Assembly: GCA_016342685.1 (NCBI GenBank)
Contig: JAEINU010000003.1
Location: forward strand, 310,001-374,000
Source: Bacteroidales bacterium
Lineage (GTDB): Bacteria > Bacteroidota > Bacteroidia > Bacteroidales > UBA12077
Length of the DNA: 64,000 nucleotides
Direction: 5' to 3'
Under the pieces are notes generated by a model. The model was not told the origin of the DNA and searched no databases. It saw only the letters and a program-made list of their open reading frames with translations. How positions within the stretch are numbered: position 1 is the first letter of the stretch; every line of letters starts with the position of its first letter. Positions 34,375 to 43,009 of the stretch are shown here, piece by piece. The position numbers and the translations under genes are program-made.

Positions 34375-35001
34375 GTGCAGGTCGAGTTTATAATAAAAGG
34401 TTTAATAGTTGGTTTTTTGGCTTCGGTTCCATTAGGTCCCGTAGGTGTATTATGCATTCAAAGAACAATAAATAAAGGGCGTGTTTCTGGAATATTTTCG
34501 GGAATGGGAGCTGCTACTGTTGACGCTTTTTTTGCATTGGTAGCTGCTTTTGGTTTAACTTTCGTAATTACTTTCATTGAAGAGCAACAGCTTTACATTC
34601 AGTTAATTGGTGGAGCTGTGTTGATATTGCTGGGAGCTAGAATTTTCAAGGCAAATCCAATAAAACAAATTAGGAAACAGAGAAAAAAGAAAAACAAATT
34701 GATTGAAGATTATTTCTCTGTTTTATTATTAACACTCTCAAATCCATTAGCCGTTTTTCTATTTGTTGCAGCATTTGCAGGGATAGGAATTGTAGGTCCT
34801 GATGATGGAATATTAAAATCTTGGTTAATTGTTTTAGGAGTATTTGGTGGTGCCATGATATGGTGGTTTACCTTAACTTTTCTAATAAACATTTTTCGTA
34901 AAAAATTCAGATTAAAACAGTTGTGGTGGATTAATAAAATTGCAGGATTAATAATTATAATATTTGGAATAGCAGCAATGCTTAGTATATTTATTAAATA
35001 G
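34375..35001 (+). CDS. LysE/RhtB-family exporter
   Basis: A 208-residue membrane protein with six predicted helices. The N-terminal segment FLASVPLGPVGVLCIQRTINKGRVSGIFSGMGA is the LysE translocator signature (given here in two parts: ASVPLGPVGVLCIQ and GRVSGIFSGMG). The family exports amino acids or related small molecules. The start is GTG with a purine-rich stretch before it. It lies 14 bases after the dehydrogenase gene and 58 bases before engB. Confidence 0.85.
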   Translation: MQVEFIIKGLIVGFLASVPLGPVGVLCIQRTINKGRVSGIFSGMGAATVDAFFALVAAFGLTFVITFIEEQQLYIQLIGGAVLILLGARIFKANPIKQIRKQRKKKNKLIEDYFSVLLLTLSNPLAVFLFVAAFAGIGIVGPDDGILKSWLIVLGVFGGAMIWWFTLTFLINIFRKKFRLKQLWWINKIAGLIIIIFGIAAMLSIFIK

Positions 35002-35059
35002 TTTGTAATTATTAATCGCATAAAGTTTTTCATCGTTTGTAACAAATAAATTAATATCT

Positions 35060-35662
35060 ATGGAAATTAAGAGTGCCGAATTTATGGCCAGTTATACGAC
35101 ATATAAAGATTGTCCGGAACCAGTAATTCCAGAATATGCTTTTGTAGGAAGATCAAACGTTGGGAAATCAAGTTTGATTAATATGTTAATGGACAGAAAG
35201 AAACTTGCTAAGACTTCGCAAACTCCAGGAAAAACACAATTGATAAATTCATTTTTCATAAATAAAAAATGGTATTTAGTCGATTTGCCGGGATATGGAT
35301 ACGCAAAGGTTGCAAAATCGACGCGAAAAGATTTTAATAAACTAATAAAGGATTATGTTGAGTTTAGAAAAAACTTGATGTGTTTATTTGTTCTTTTAGA
35401 TTCGAGACACAAACCTCAGCAAAATGATTTATTATTCATGCGTTGGCTTGGCGAAAAAGGAATTCCTTTCTGTATGATTTTTACAAAAACAGATAAAATT
35501 TCAAGTTCAGAGTTAAATAAAAATCTGAATAACTATAAAAAGGAAATGTTAAAGAATTGGGAAGCTCTGCCTGAAATATTTGTAACATCCTCAGAACATA
35601 AAATAGGAAGAAGTGAAATTCTTAGTTTTATTGGAAAAATAAACGAATCAGCAGTTTTTTAA
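35060..35662 (+). CDS. engB: Ribosome biogenesis GTPase EngB (YsxC/YihA)
   Basis: A 200-residue TRAFAC GTPase needed for 50S subunit assembly. G1 is GRSNVGKSSL, G2 includes the threonine in TSQTPGKTQ, G3 is DLPGYGYA and G4 is TKTDK. The domain fills the whole protein, as expected for EngB. The next genes (prs, rplY, pth) are also translation or nucleotide housekeeping. Confidence 0.94.
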   Translation: MEIKSAEFMASYTTYKDCPEPVIPEYAFVGRSNVGKSSLINMLMDRKKLAKTSQTPGKTQLINSFFINKKWYLVDLPGYGYAKVAKSTRKDFNKLIKDYVEFRKNLMCLFVLLDSRHKPQQNDLLFMRWLGEKGIPFCMIFTKTDKISSSELNKNLNNYKKEMLKNWEALPEIFVTSSEHKIGRSEILSFIGKINESAVF

Positions 35663-35714
35663 GGGTAAACGCTAATTTTTCTCTTAAAGAAGATGAAAAA
35701 TAAAATGATATTTT

Positions 35715-35722
35715 TAACTTTG
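35715..35722 (+). promoter_or_regulatory. -7 box of the prs promoter
   Basis: TAACTTTG fits TAnnTTTG, 43 bases before the prs ATG in a 103-base gap. No clear -33 element. Confidence 0.45.
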
Positions 35723-35765
35723 CTCATCCTAAAAGGAACCTTAAATTAATTGAAAACTAGTAACA

Positions 35766-36701
35766 ATGAACGAAACACCAATTAAAATTTTTTCAGGAAC
35801 AAAATCTCGTTTTATTGCAGAAAAAATTGCAAAAGAATATGGTATTGAATTAGGTAATTCGACTTATACAGAGTTTAGCGACGGGGAATTTCAAACATCT
35901 TTTGAAGAAACCGTTCGTGGAGCATATGTATTTATAATTCAATCAACTTTTCCACCATCTGATAACTTGATGGAATTGTTGCTAATGATTGATGCAGCAA
36001 AAAGAGCTTCGGCTTATAAAGTTGTTGCAGTGATGCCATACTTTGGTTTTGCACGACAAGATAGAAAAGATAAGCCCCGTGTATCAATTGGAGCTAAGTT
36101 GGTAGCTAATTTATTAACTGCTGCAGGTGTAGACCGAATTATGACAATGGATTTGCATGCAGATCAAATTCAAGGTTTCTTTGATGTACCTGTTGATCAT
36201 TTATATGCATCATCGATATTTGTACCATATATTAAGAGTTTGAATTTAGATAATTTGGTAATTGCAGCTCCTGATATGGGAGGTGCTAAAAGAGCAAATT
36301 CTTACTCAAAGTTTCTTCATACTCCATTAGTTGTTAGTCATAAATCAAGAAATAAAGCGAATAGTGTTGGCGAAATGACTGTAATTGGTGATGTTGAAGG
36401 TAAAAACGTAATTATACTTGATGATATGATCGATACGGCAGGAACAATTACAAAAGCGGCCGATATGATGATGGAAAAAGGTGCATTAAGTGTAAGAGCT
36501 GTTGTAACTCACGCTGTGTTGTCTGGTCCAGCATATGAGCGGATTAATGATTCACAAATTACTGAAGTTGTTGTTACAGATTCAATGCCAATTAAACCAA
36601 TTTCAGATAAAATAAAAGTTTTATCTATTGCAGGTGTTTTTGCCGATGTTATTAATAAGGTATATAATTATCAGTCGATAAGTTCGAATTTTATAGTTTA
36701 A
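35766..36701 (+). CDS. prs: Ribose-phosphate pyrophosphokinase
   Basis: A 311-residue PRPP synthase converting ribose-5-phosphate and ATP to PRPP for nucleotide, histidine and NAD synthesis. Family motifs: FSDGEFQTSFEE, the ATP loop near FGFARQDRKDKPRVSIGAKL (two halves: GFARQDRKDKPR and SIGAKLVANLL), and the PRPP loop VIILDDMIDTAGTITKAA. The length is standard for class I enzymes. Confidence 0.96.
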   Translation: MNETPIKIFSGTKSRFIAEKIAKEYGIELGNSTYTEFSDGEFQTSFEETVRGAYVFIIQSTFPPSDNLMELLLMIDAAKRASAYKVVAVMPYFGFARQDRKDKPRVSIGAKLVANLLTAAGVDRIMTMDLHADQIQGFFDVPVDHLYASSIFVPYIKSLNLDNLVIAAPDMGGAKRANSYSKFLHTPLVVSHKSRNKANSVGEMTVIGDVEGKNVIILDDMIDTAGTITKAADMMMEKGALSVRAVVTHAVLSGPAYERINDSQITEVVVTDSMPIKPISDKIKVLSIAGVFADVINKVYNYQSISSNFIV

Positions 36702-36714
36702 ATATATATATTTG
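36683..36714 (+). promoter_or_regulatory. rplY promoter
   Basis: TATATTTG (36707-36714) is a full -7 match, with TTCG (36683-36686) one base from the TTTG -33 element at a 20-base spacing. The -33 element lies inside the end of prs. The predicted leader before rplY is roughly 90 bases and holds no obvious structure. Confidence 0.5.
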
Positions 36715-36814
36715 CACTCCAAAATTGTAAAGCATATTGTATAAAAGTGTGATGGGGAATAAGAAGCTTTAAAAATTTTAGTATTATTCTGAGTAGCACG
36801 TAATTAGAAAAAAA

Positions 36815-37450
36815 ATGAAATCAATTGATGTAAAAGGTAGCTTGAGAGAAGCTGTAGGGAAAACAACTGCTAAGTTATTAAGAAAAGAAAATGAAGTACC
36901 TTGCGTATTATACGGACAGGGCGAAAATGTTCATTTTCATATTTCTGAAAAAGCATTCAAAAAGCTAGTTTACACACCAGATGCTTACTTAGTAAATATC
37001 GATATTGATGGTAAGATTTATCAGTCAATTATTCGTGACGTTCAATATCACCCAGTATCTGACAAAGTGATTCACGCAGATTTTTATCATGTACTTGAAG
37101 ATTCTCCATTATGGACAATGCTTCCAGTGCGTATTGTAGGTTCTTCTGTTGGTGTTATCAAAGGTGGTAGATTAGTACAAAAAATGCGTAAGATTAAAAT
37201 TAAAGGTATTGCTAAAAACTTACCAGAAGATATTACAATTGATATTACTACTTTAGATATTGGAAAATCTATAAAAATTAAAGATTTAGCAATTGAAAAT
37301 ATTGAATTACTAGATCCTTTAAATGCTGTAGTAGTTCTTATTAAAACTGCGCGTGGTGTTCAGACTGATGAAGCTGGTGAAGAAGGAGAAGGTGAAGAAG
37401 CTGCTGCAGAAGGTGGAGACGCTCCAGCAGAAGAAAAAGCTGCTGAATAG
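36815..37450 (+). CDS. rplY: Ribosomal protein bL25 (general stress protein Ctc form)
   Basis: A 211-residue protein that binds 5S rRNA in the large subunit. The L25 beta barrel is at about 1-93 (VPCVLYGQGENVHFHISEKAF, given as VPCVLYGQGE), with the TL5/Ctc C-terminal domain at about 100-185. The tail from about 187 is a low-complexity Glu/Ala/Gly-rich acidic stretch, common in this family. It is directly followed by pth. Confidence 0.95.
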   Translation: MKSIDVKGSLREAVGKTTAKLLRKENEVPCVLYGQGENVHFHISEKAFKKLVYTPDAYLVNIDIDGKIYQSIIRDVQYHPVSDKVIHADFYHVLEDSPLWTMLPVRIVGSSVGVIKGGRLVQKMRKIKIKGIAKNLPEDITIDITTLDIGKSIKIKDLAIENIELLDPLNAVVVLIKTARGVQTDEAGEEGEGEEAAAEGGDAPAEEKAAE

Positions 37451-37479
37451 TACTTTAACTTTTTAAACTTCAAATTAGT

Positions 37480-38043
37480 TTGAAATACCTGATAGTCGGA
37501 TTAGGAAATATTGGTAACGAATATATCAATACACGACATAATATTGGATTTAAGATATTGGATGCATTAGCTAATGCATCCAATATTTCTTTTCAGGACC
37601 GTCGGTTAGCATATCGTGCCGAATATAAATTCAAAGGACGAACGTTTGTTTTAATTAAACCTACTACTTATATGAATTTAAGTGGTAAAGCGGTTAATTA
37701 CTGGCTGCAAAAAGAAAAGCTTTCGTTCGATAAATTACTGGTTCTTGTTGACGATGTAGCTTTGCCGTTTGGATCCTTGAGATTGCGCCCAAAGGGAGCC
37801 GATGCAGGACATAACGGCTTAAAGGATATAAATTTGGCTTTGGGTCATCAAAATTATACGCGTTTGCGTTTTGGAATCGGGAACGATTATGCAAGAGGTG
37901 CACAAGCTCATTACGTTCTTAGTTCGTGGGAAGATGAAGAAAAAAAGCAATTACCTGAAAGAATTGATCTTGCAATTGAAATTATAAAAAGTTTTGGAAC
38001 AATTGGTGTTTCAAATACAATGAATCAATATAATAATAGATAG
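37480..38043 (+). CDS. pth: Peptidyl-tRNA hydrolase
   Basis: A 187-residue enzyme that frees peptides from dropped-off peptidyl-tRNA. Key residues: N10 (GLGN), catalytic H20 (NTRHNIGF), N66 (PTTYMNLSG), D92 (LVDDVALPFG) and N112 (AGHNGL). The start is TTG, 29 bases after rplY. It is chosen because Pth proteins begin at exactly this K-Y-L-I-V-G-L-G-N stretch and no in-frame ATG precedes it. Codons 26-36 contain a 32-base perfect palindrome, an unusual feature for a coding region. Confidence 0.94.
   Translation: MKYLIVGLGNIGNEYINTRHNIGFKILDALANASNISFQDRRLAYRAEYKFKGRTFVLIKPTTYMNLSGKAVNYWLQKEKLSFDKLLVLVDDVALPFGSLRLRPKGADAGHNGLKDINLALGHQNYTRLRFGIGNDYARGAQAHYVLSSWEDEEKKQLPERIDLAIEIIKSFGTIGVSNTMNQYNNR
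37555..37586. repeat. 32-bp perfect palindrome inside pth
   Basis: ATATTGGATGCATTAG (37555-37570) is followed immediately by its exact reverse complement (37571-37586). A G-T and an A-T pair extend it one step further on each side. In mRNA it would fold into a 14-bp stem with a tight loop about 75 bases after the start codon. A direct repeat ATATTGGAT also occurs at 37541-37549, just before it. Confidence 0.9.
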
Positions 38044-38109
38044 TTCGTCCGAATTATTTTTATAACTACTCGTTAATTTCTACTTTTACTTTTTAATTTG
38101 TTTATAGAA

Positions 38110-38496
38110 ATGCAAAACGAAAATAATTTACGCATTGATAAGTGGTTGTGGGCAGTTCGTATTTTTAAATCACGAAGCCTAGCGTCAGAAGCATGCAAAA
38201 AGGGAAAAGTTTTGATTGATAAGGTTCAGGTAAAGCCATCCAGAGTAATCAAGATTGGAGAAATAATTAGTATTAAAAGATTACCTGTAGTTTATCAGTA
38301 TAAAGTTCTAGGTTTATTGGGTAAACGACAGGCCGCTAAAATTGTGGTTGATTTTGTCGAAGATATTACACCCGAAGAAGAAAAAATGAAATTAGACTTA
38401 CAACATAATACAGGATTTGAGTTGAGAGATCGTGGAATAGGAAGGCCTACGAAAAGAGAGCGGAGATTAATTGAAGAACTAAAAAAGAAAAGCTAA
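38110..38496 (+). CDS. S4-domain RNA-binding protein (Hsp15/HslR-like)
   Basis: A 128-residue protein. The S4 domain is at about 7-70 (LRIDKWLWAVRIFKSRSLASEACKKGKVLID, recognisable from RIDKWLWAVR and ACKKGKV). Hsp15 binds stalled 50S subunits with attached peptidyl-tRNA, which fits its position directly after pth. An in-frame TTG at 38098 would add four residues (M-F-I-E). I prefer the ATG because homologues start near RIDKWLW. The basic C-terminal tail (RPTKRERRLIEELKKKS) suggests RNA contact. Confidence 0.87.
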   Translation: MQNENNLRIDKWLWAVRIFKSRSLASEACKKGKVLIDKVQVKPSRVIKIGEIISIKRLPVVYQYKVLGLLGKRQAAKIVVDFVEDITPEEEKMKLDLQHNTGFELRDRGIGRPTKRERRLIEELKKKS

Positions 38497-38498
38497 TT

Positions 38499-39041
38499 AT
38501 GATAATTGCACAGCAAAAAAAGAATGAGAATATAGCTGAATACATTCTATATATGTGGCAGATAGAAGATCTTATTAGGGCGTATAAGTTGGATATCTCA
38601 GAAATCGAAAAAAATATCGTTCAGCGATTCGAACAGCCCGATTCTGTAAAAAAGGAGATCGCAAATTGGTATGCTGGTTTAATTGACTTAATGAAGGAAG
38701 AAAATAAAACTAAAAGTGGACATCTTCAGTTTATTCAAAATTCAATAAATGATTTACATGAGATTCATCAATTTTTGTTAAAATCTCCAGACCATTTAGA
38801 TTATATTGATATTTATAATAAGGCAAAAGATGGTGTTGTAGAACTTTTAAATAAGTCAAAGGGAACCGTTGAGAATGAAATTGAAGCTTGTTTTAATGGA
38901 CTGTACGGTTTATTAATGCTTCGATTGCAACAAAAAACCATTTCGCCTGATACTATTTCTGCATTGAGTGCTGTAAGTCAGATGGTAGGATTATTAACAA
39001 AAAAGCATAAAATGATTGAAGAAGGAAAAATCGAGCTATAA
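38499..39041 (+). CDS. DUF4924 family protein
   Basis: A 180-residue soluble, mostly helical protein starting two bases after the S4 gene. The opening MIIAQQKKNENIAEYILYMWQIED is the recognisable head of DUF4924, a family restricted to Bacteroidota. No catalytic motif or membrane segment is seen. Function unknown. The end overlaps the convergent DCC gene by 6 bases. Confidence 0.82.
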   Translation: MIIAQQKKNENIAEYILYMWQIEDLIRAYKLDISEIEKNIVQRFEQPDSVKKEIANWYAGLIDLMKEENKTKSGHLQFIQNSINDLHEIHQFLLKSPDHLDYIDIYNKAKDGVVELLNKSKGTVENEIEACFNGLYGLLMLRLQQKTISPDTISALSAVSQMVGLLTKKHKMIEEGKIEL

Positions 39042-39446
39042 GAATTTTTCCTTTTCCTTTTCGGTTGGCAAGTAGCATCTTTTCTTTTTGCCAAACCATT
39101 TAAATCTATTTTTCGAGATTCTTTTATAAATCCAATTTCTAAAAGATTTAGGAATTAGTATAAATAAGTAAAGCATTGGCCAAAGTCCTCGAAGTTTCTT
39201 CGAAATTCTTAATGCAGCATCCGATTCAAAATACAGAATATCTTTTTCAATCAGAATAACTGATTTGTCGTAATCGGTCGAGATTGAATTTTTAGTTAAT
39301 AATTCTTTCCCAATATCTGATTGTAACGATGTGAAAATAAAACTATCTTTTTTATCACGTTTCAATATAAATTTTACCGACCATTCACATAATAAACAGT
39401 AACCATCGAATAGAATTAAACTTTTATTTTTTGTTGTTTTTTTCAT
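39036..39446 (-). CDS. DCC-family (DUF393) thiol-disulfide oxidoreductase-like protein
   Basis: A 136-residue protein with the family motif near the N-terminus: FDGYCLLC (F-D-G-x-C-x-x-C; the D-C-C of the family name is partly replaced, as Y precedes C). Thioredoxin-like fold is inferred. A hydrophobic patch at about 89-103 (LWPMLYLFILIPKSF) is typical for the family. It overlaps manA by 23 bases in another frame, implying translational coupling. Confidence 0.8.
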   Translation of the reverse strand: MKKTTKNKSLILFDGYCLLCEWSVKFILKRDKKDSFIFTSLQSDIGKELLTKNSISTDYDKSVILIEKDILYFESDAALRISKKLRGLWPMLYLFILIPKSFRNWIYKRISKNRFKWFGKKKRCYLPTEKEKEKFL

Positions 39447-40437
39447 TTTCCAAGTCAGGAATGTAAACCTCTAATAGCTTACTTGGAACAACCGGAATTA
39501 AAGTCAAATGTTCAATTGCCGAAGGAATCAAAACAGTTTCTCCTTTTTTAATTTTAATTTTTTCGTTATCGTAATATTTAATTTCGAATTCGCCGTCTGT
39601 GCAAATATATATTACAAAAGAGTCTAGTTGATTGTAATCCTTTTCAATATTTATATCGAAGTCGATAATACTTGTTTCGAAATAGGGTGTTGATAGGATT
39701 TCTGAGGTAGAATTCTTTATGTTTTTATAGTTTTCTTTATAGCTTTCAGGAGTTGTAAAATCTATAGAATCTAAAGCTTCTTGCGTGTGCAACTCTCTTG
39801 AATTCCCTGAATCATCTTTTCTGTCCCAATCGTAAATTCTAAACGTAATATCTGATGTTTGTTGAATTTCGGCCAGAACTATTCCTGATCCAATTGAATG
39901 TACACGTCCTGCAGGAATATAGAAAACATCACCTTCTTTAACTTTTTCAAAATTCAATATATTCGTTATCTCATTTTTGTTAAAGTGATTTAAATAATGT
40001 TCTTTATCCATTTCATGATTAAATCCTGAAATAAGTTCAGAATCCTTTTTTGCATGGAGAATGTACCACATTTCAGTCTTTCCTGAGGCTTCATATTTCT
40101 CCTTAGCTATTTTATCGTTTGGATGAACCTGAACAGATAAAGGTTTATTAGCATCAATAAATTTTATAAGTAAGGGGAATTGATTTCCAAATTTATCATA
40201 AATGCGATCTCCAACTAAATCGCCCATGTAAATCTCTATAAGTTCATTCAGTTCATTATCTTCTAAAAAACCATTACAAACAATTGAATTCTTATCCTCA
40301 ACTCCAGAAATTTCCCAACTTTCTCCAATTTCTTTATTTTCAGGGATATCTTTATTTAAAACAGATTTTAGATTTCTGCTTCCCCATATTTTTTCAATAT
40401 AAATTGGGTTAAATTTTAGGGGATATAAATCATTCAT
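39424..40437 (-). CDS. manA: Mannose-6-phosphate isomerase, class I
   Basis: A 337-residue cupin enzyme converting mannose-6-phosphate and fructose-6-phosphate. The family start is KFNPIYIEKIWGSRNLK. Zinc ligands are Q103 and H105 (LSVQVHPND) and E122 (GKTEMWYIL), and a later histidine is in YIPAGRVHSIG. The length matches the short bacterial type. It supplies sugar for surface glycans, relevant in a phylum that glycosylates and anchors T9SS cargo. Confidence 0.9.
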   Translation of the reverse strand: MNDLYPLKFNPIYIEKIWGSRNLKSVLNKDIPENKEIGESWEISGVEDKNSIVCNGFLEDNELNELIEIYMGDLVGDRIYDKFGNQFPLLIKFIDANKPLSVQVHPNDKIAKEKYEASGKTEMWYILHAKKDSELISGFNHEMDKEHYLNHFNKNEITNILNFEKVKEGDVFYIPAGRVHSIGSGIVLAEIQQTSDITFRIYDWDRKDDSGNSRELHTQEALDSIDFTTPESYKENYKNIKNSTSEILSTPYFETSIIDFDINIEKDYNQLDSFVIYICTDGEFEIKYYDNEKIKIKKGETVLIPSAIEHLTLIPVVPSKLLEVYIPDLENEKNNKK

Positions 40438-40448
40438 AGTATAAAAAT

Positions 40449-40751
40449 TTAAAATTCGTAATCAATAACAGATTTATCTTTCTTAATATCTTTGCACTCA
40501 CTTATCGCTTTTTGATGTGCTGGATGTTTTAGATAAAAATCTAAATCTTCCCAGGAATTATATTCCGATACAATAACAAGGTCGTAAGAAAAGTCTGTTT
40601 CTTTTGAGTTTATTCCAATTTCGTATGATTTTACAACATCAATCTTGGATTTTAAATTTCCAAATGAAGATAGCATTCTTTTTATGCCTAAATGTTTTTC
40701 ATTATCATCTTTAGCATCAGTAAATTTAAACATTATAATATGTCTTATCAT
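40449..40751 (-). CDS. Dabb-family stress-responsive A/B barrel protein
   Basis: A 100-residue protein starting MIRHIIMFKFTDAKD, the classic Dabb domain opening, and ending with the HPAHQKAISECKDIKKDKSVIDYEF-type segment (HPAHQ is the family motif). It forms a dimeric alpha/beta barrel of unclear function. It lies 11 bases upstream of manA on the same strand and is divergent from udk. Confidence 0.88.
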   Translation of the reverse strand: MIRHIIMFKFTDAKDDNEKHLGIKRMLSSFGNLKSKIDVVKSYEIGINSKETDFSYDLVIVSEYNSWEDLDFYLKHPAHQKAISECKDIKKDKSVIDYEF

Positions 40752-40758
40752 TGCTTAT

Positions 40759-40766
40759 TATTTTTG
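40759..40766 (+). promoter_or_regulatory. -7 box of the udk promoter
   Basis: TATTTTTG fits TAnnTTTG, 60 bases before the udk ATG in the divergent gap with the Dabb gene. Confidence 0.4.
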
Positions 40767-40826
40767 CGTAAATTTATAGTATCTTCATGCCAAAATTTTG
40801 CATAAAGTTATTAAAAAAATATTGAT

Positions 40827-41450
40827 ATGTCGTTTATTATTGGAATAGCAGGAGGTACAGGCTCAGGTAAAACAACTGTTGTTAGAAAAGTAATTGAGAG
40901 TTTGCCAAAAGATGAGGTGGCAATAATTCCACAAGATTCATATTATAAAGATAATAGTCATTTACCTATTGAGGAACGCCAGGAAATTAACTTTGATCAT
41001 CCTCGCTCATTGGAGTTTAAGCTTTTAATTGATCATATTAAAAAACTGAAAGAAGGTAAAGCGGTTCAGCAACCAATATACTCATATCTAACATGTATGA
41101 GATCTGAAGAAACAATTCATGTAGAAGCAAAGAAGGTAATTATTGTGGAAGGAATTTTAATCTTACAGAATTCTCAGTTGCGTGATTTAATGGATATTAA
41201 AGTTTATGTTGATGCTGATAATGATGATCGATTAATGCGAGTTATTCACCGTGATTTGATTGAACGAGGACGTTCGGTAAATAAAGTATTGGAGCGATAT
41301 GAAAAAACGGTTAAGCCAATGCACTTGCAATTTATTGAACCTACTAAAAGATATGCCGACGTTATTATTCCTCAAGGAGGAAACAATAAAGTAGGTATAG
41401 ATTTATTATCGTCAATGTTGGAAAAAAAGATACATTTAGGAAATGAATAA
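40827..41450 (+). CDS. udk: Uridine kinase
   Basis: A 207-residue P-loop kinase that phosphorylates uridine and cytidine in pyrimidine salvage. Walker A is GGTGSGKTTV at residues 9-18. Other family motifs are IPQDSYYKDNSHLP, NFDHPRSLEF, YSYLTCMRSEETI and VEGILIL. Full length. It is followed by an exonuclease gene after 11 bases. Confidence 0.95.
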   Translation: MSFIIGIAGGTGSGKTTVVRKVIESLPKDEVAIIPQDSYYKDNSHLPIEERQEINFDHPRSLEFKLLIDHIKKLKEGKAVQQPIYSYLTCMRSEETIHVEAKKVIIVEGILILQNSQLRDLMDIKVYVDADNDDRLMRVIHRDLIERGRSVNKVLERYEKTVKPMHLQFIEPTKRYADVIIPQGGNNKVGIDLLSSMLEKKIHLGNE

Positions 41451-41461
41451 ATTGATCATGT

Positions 41462-42199
41462 ATGCTTAACAATATCAAAATAGAAAATATATTATTTCTT
41501 GATATTGAAACTGTTCCTCAGTATCAAGATTTTGATTCTGTCCCAGAAAAATTTAAAGAGTTTTGGGAGAAAAAGTCTACCTTTTTTCGTGATGAGCAAC
41601 AATCTGCCTCAGATGTTTATCAACGAGCTGGAATATATTCTGAGTTTGGAAAAATTATTTGTATTTCTGTAGGGATTGCGGTTATTAAAAATGATCAGAA
41701 AACATTTCGCTTAAAATCATTCTTTGGTGATGATGAATCTCTTTTGCTTCAAGAGTTTGCCGCAATGCTAAAAAAATATCATTCTTCAAATTCGGAATTG
41801 CAGTTGTGCGCTCATAACGGCAAAGAATTTGATTTCCCATATATTGCTCGTCGTATGCTAATTAATGGTATAAAGCTTCCTCAGCTTTTAGATATTGCTG
41901 GAAAAAAACCTTGGGAGGTGATGTTTTTAGATACAATGGAGTTATGGAAATTTGGTGATTATAAGAACTATACATCATTAAATTTATTAACGCAAATATT
42001 TAATATTCCAACACCAAAAGACGATATCGATGGAAGTATGGTGGCCGATGTTTACTGGAAAGAGAATGACTTACATCGAATTGTAACATATTGTGAGAAG
42101 GATGTAATTGCAATTGCGCAACTATTTTTAAAATATCAATGCAACGAGTTAATTCCTCATGAGAATATAGAATCAACTACAATAAATAAGTTACTCTAA
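41462..42199 (+). CDS. PolB-type 3'-5' exonuclease (DEDDy)
   Basis: A 245-residue exonuclease. The DEDDy residues are seen in LFLDIETVPQY (Exo I: D and E), HNGKEFDFPYIARR (Exo II: D) and TYCEKDVIAIAQLF (Exo III: Y and D). It matches the stand-alone 'predicted 3'-5' exonuclease related to PolB' family common in Bacteroidota, with a role in DNA proofreading or repair inferred. It overlaps the convergent hydrolase by 9 bases. Confidence 0.88.
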   Translation: MLNNIKIENILFLDIETVPQYQDFDSVPEKFKEFWEKKSTFFRDEQQSASDVYQRAGIYSEFGKIICISVGIAVIKNDQKTFRLKSFFGDDESLLLQEFAAMLKKYHSSNSELQLCAHNGKEFDFPYIARRMLINGIKLPQLLDIAGKKPWEVMFLDTMELWKFGDYKNYTSLNLLTQIFNIPTPKDDIDGSMVADVYWKENDLHRIVTYCEKDVIAIAQLFLKYQCNELIPHENIESTTINKLL

Positions 42200-42982
42200 A
42201 ATAAAGTTGTTTATTTCTTTTAAGAAAAGTTCTGGCTGTTCGGCATGGAGCCAATGTCCTGCGTTTGGAATTGTTTTAATAAAAGCAAAAGGAAAGATCT
42301 TAGCAATAGTTTTTCGATCTTCGTCAAGAATATATTCAGAGTTTTCTCCCTTTATGAATAAAACTGAAAATTTCGTAATTCTCTGCTGATCTTCATTTAG
42401 TCCGGCCATAATATTTACCAGCTCATTTTTTATGGCTTTTATGTTTATGCGCCAACTATATTCATTTTTTTCAGTTCTTTTTATATTTTTTAAAAGAAAC
42501 TGACGAATTCGATTTTCGGGAATTGATTTGGATAGGATATCATCAATTTCCTGTCTCGAATTTATGCCGTAAAAATCAAGATTGTACATTGCACGAATAA
42601 TTGCAGTATGCGATAAAAGTTGATTTGCATTTGTTGTTTTGTAAGATCTTGGTGAAATATCTGCAACAATTAATTTGCTAACTCTTTCGGGGTTTTCTGC
42701 TGCAAAAAACATAGCTGTTTTTCCACCCATAGAATGACCAAGTAAAATAGCCTTTTCGATGGAATGTTCATCCATGAATTCTTTTAGGTCGTTTTTTAAA
42801 ACTGTATAATTATGATCAGACGAATGGGGTGATTTTCCATGGTTTCTTTGATCAATAATGAAAATCTCAAAGTTTTCAGCAAGTTTTTTCCCGATACTCA
42901 CCCAGTTATCCGATGATCCATACAAACCATGAATAATTATTAAAGGCTCACCTTGTCCGTATTTTCTAAAGAAAAGTTCCAT
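42191..42982 (-). CDS. Alpha/beta-hydrolase (YbfF-like esterase)
   Basis: A 263-residue hydrolase. The oxyanion region is IIIHGLYGSSDNW, the nucleophile elbow is GHS84MGGKTA, and a C-terminal NAGHWLHAEQPE holds the catalytic histidine. The acid is probably in the strand before it. The pattern fits small acyl-CoA or acyl-ester thioesterases of the YbfF group. The true substrate is unknown. The next gene downstream on this strand is convergent. Confidence 0.87.
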   Translation of the reverse strand: MELFFRKYGQGEPLIIIHGLYGSSDNWVSIGKKLAENFEIFIIDQRNHGKSPHSSDHNYTVLKNDLKEFMDEHSIEKAILLGHSMGGKTAMFFAAENPERVSKLIVADISPRSYKTTNANQLLSHTAIIRAMYNLDFYGINSRQEIDDILSKSIPENRIRQFLLKNIKRTEKNEYSWRINIKAIKNELVNIMAGLNEDQQRITKFSVLFIKGENSEYILDEDRKTIAKIFPFAFIKTIPNAGHWLHAEQPELFLKEINNFILE

Positions 42983-43009
42983 GTCAATCGCAATACTGCG
43001 TAGTTTGAA

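Noticed and set aside
35693-35749. 18-codon ORF with a hydrophobic centre upstream of prs
   Set aside because: It contains the prs -7 box, is not a known leader peptide and has no terminator or regulatory codons.
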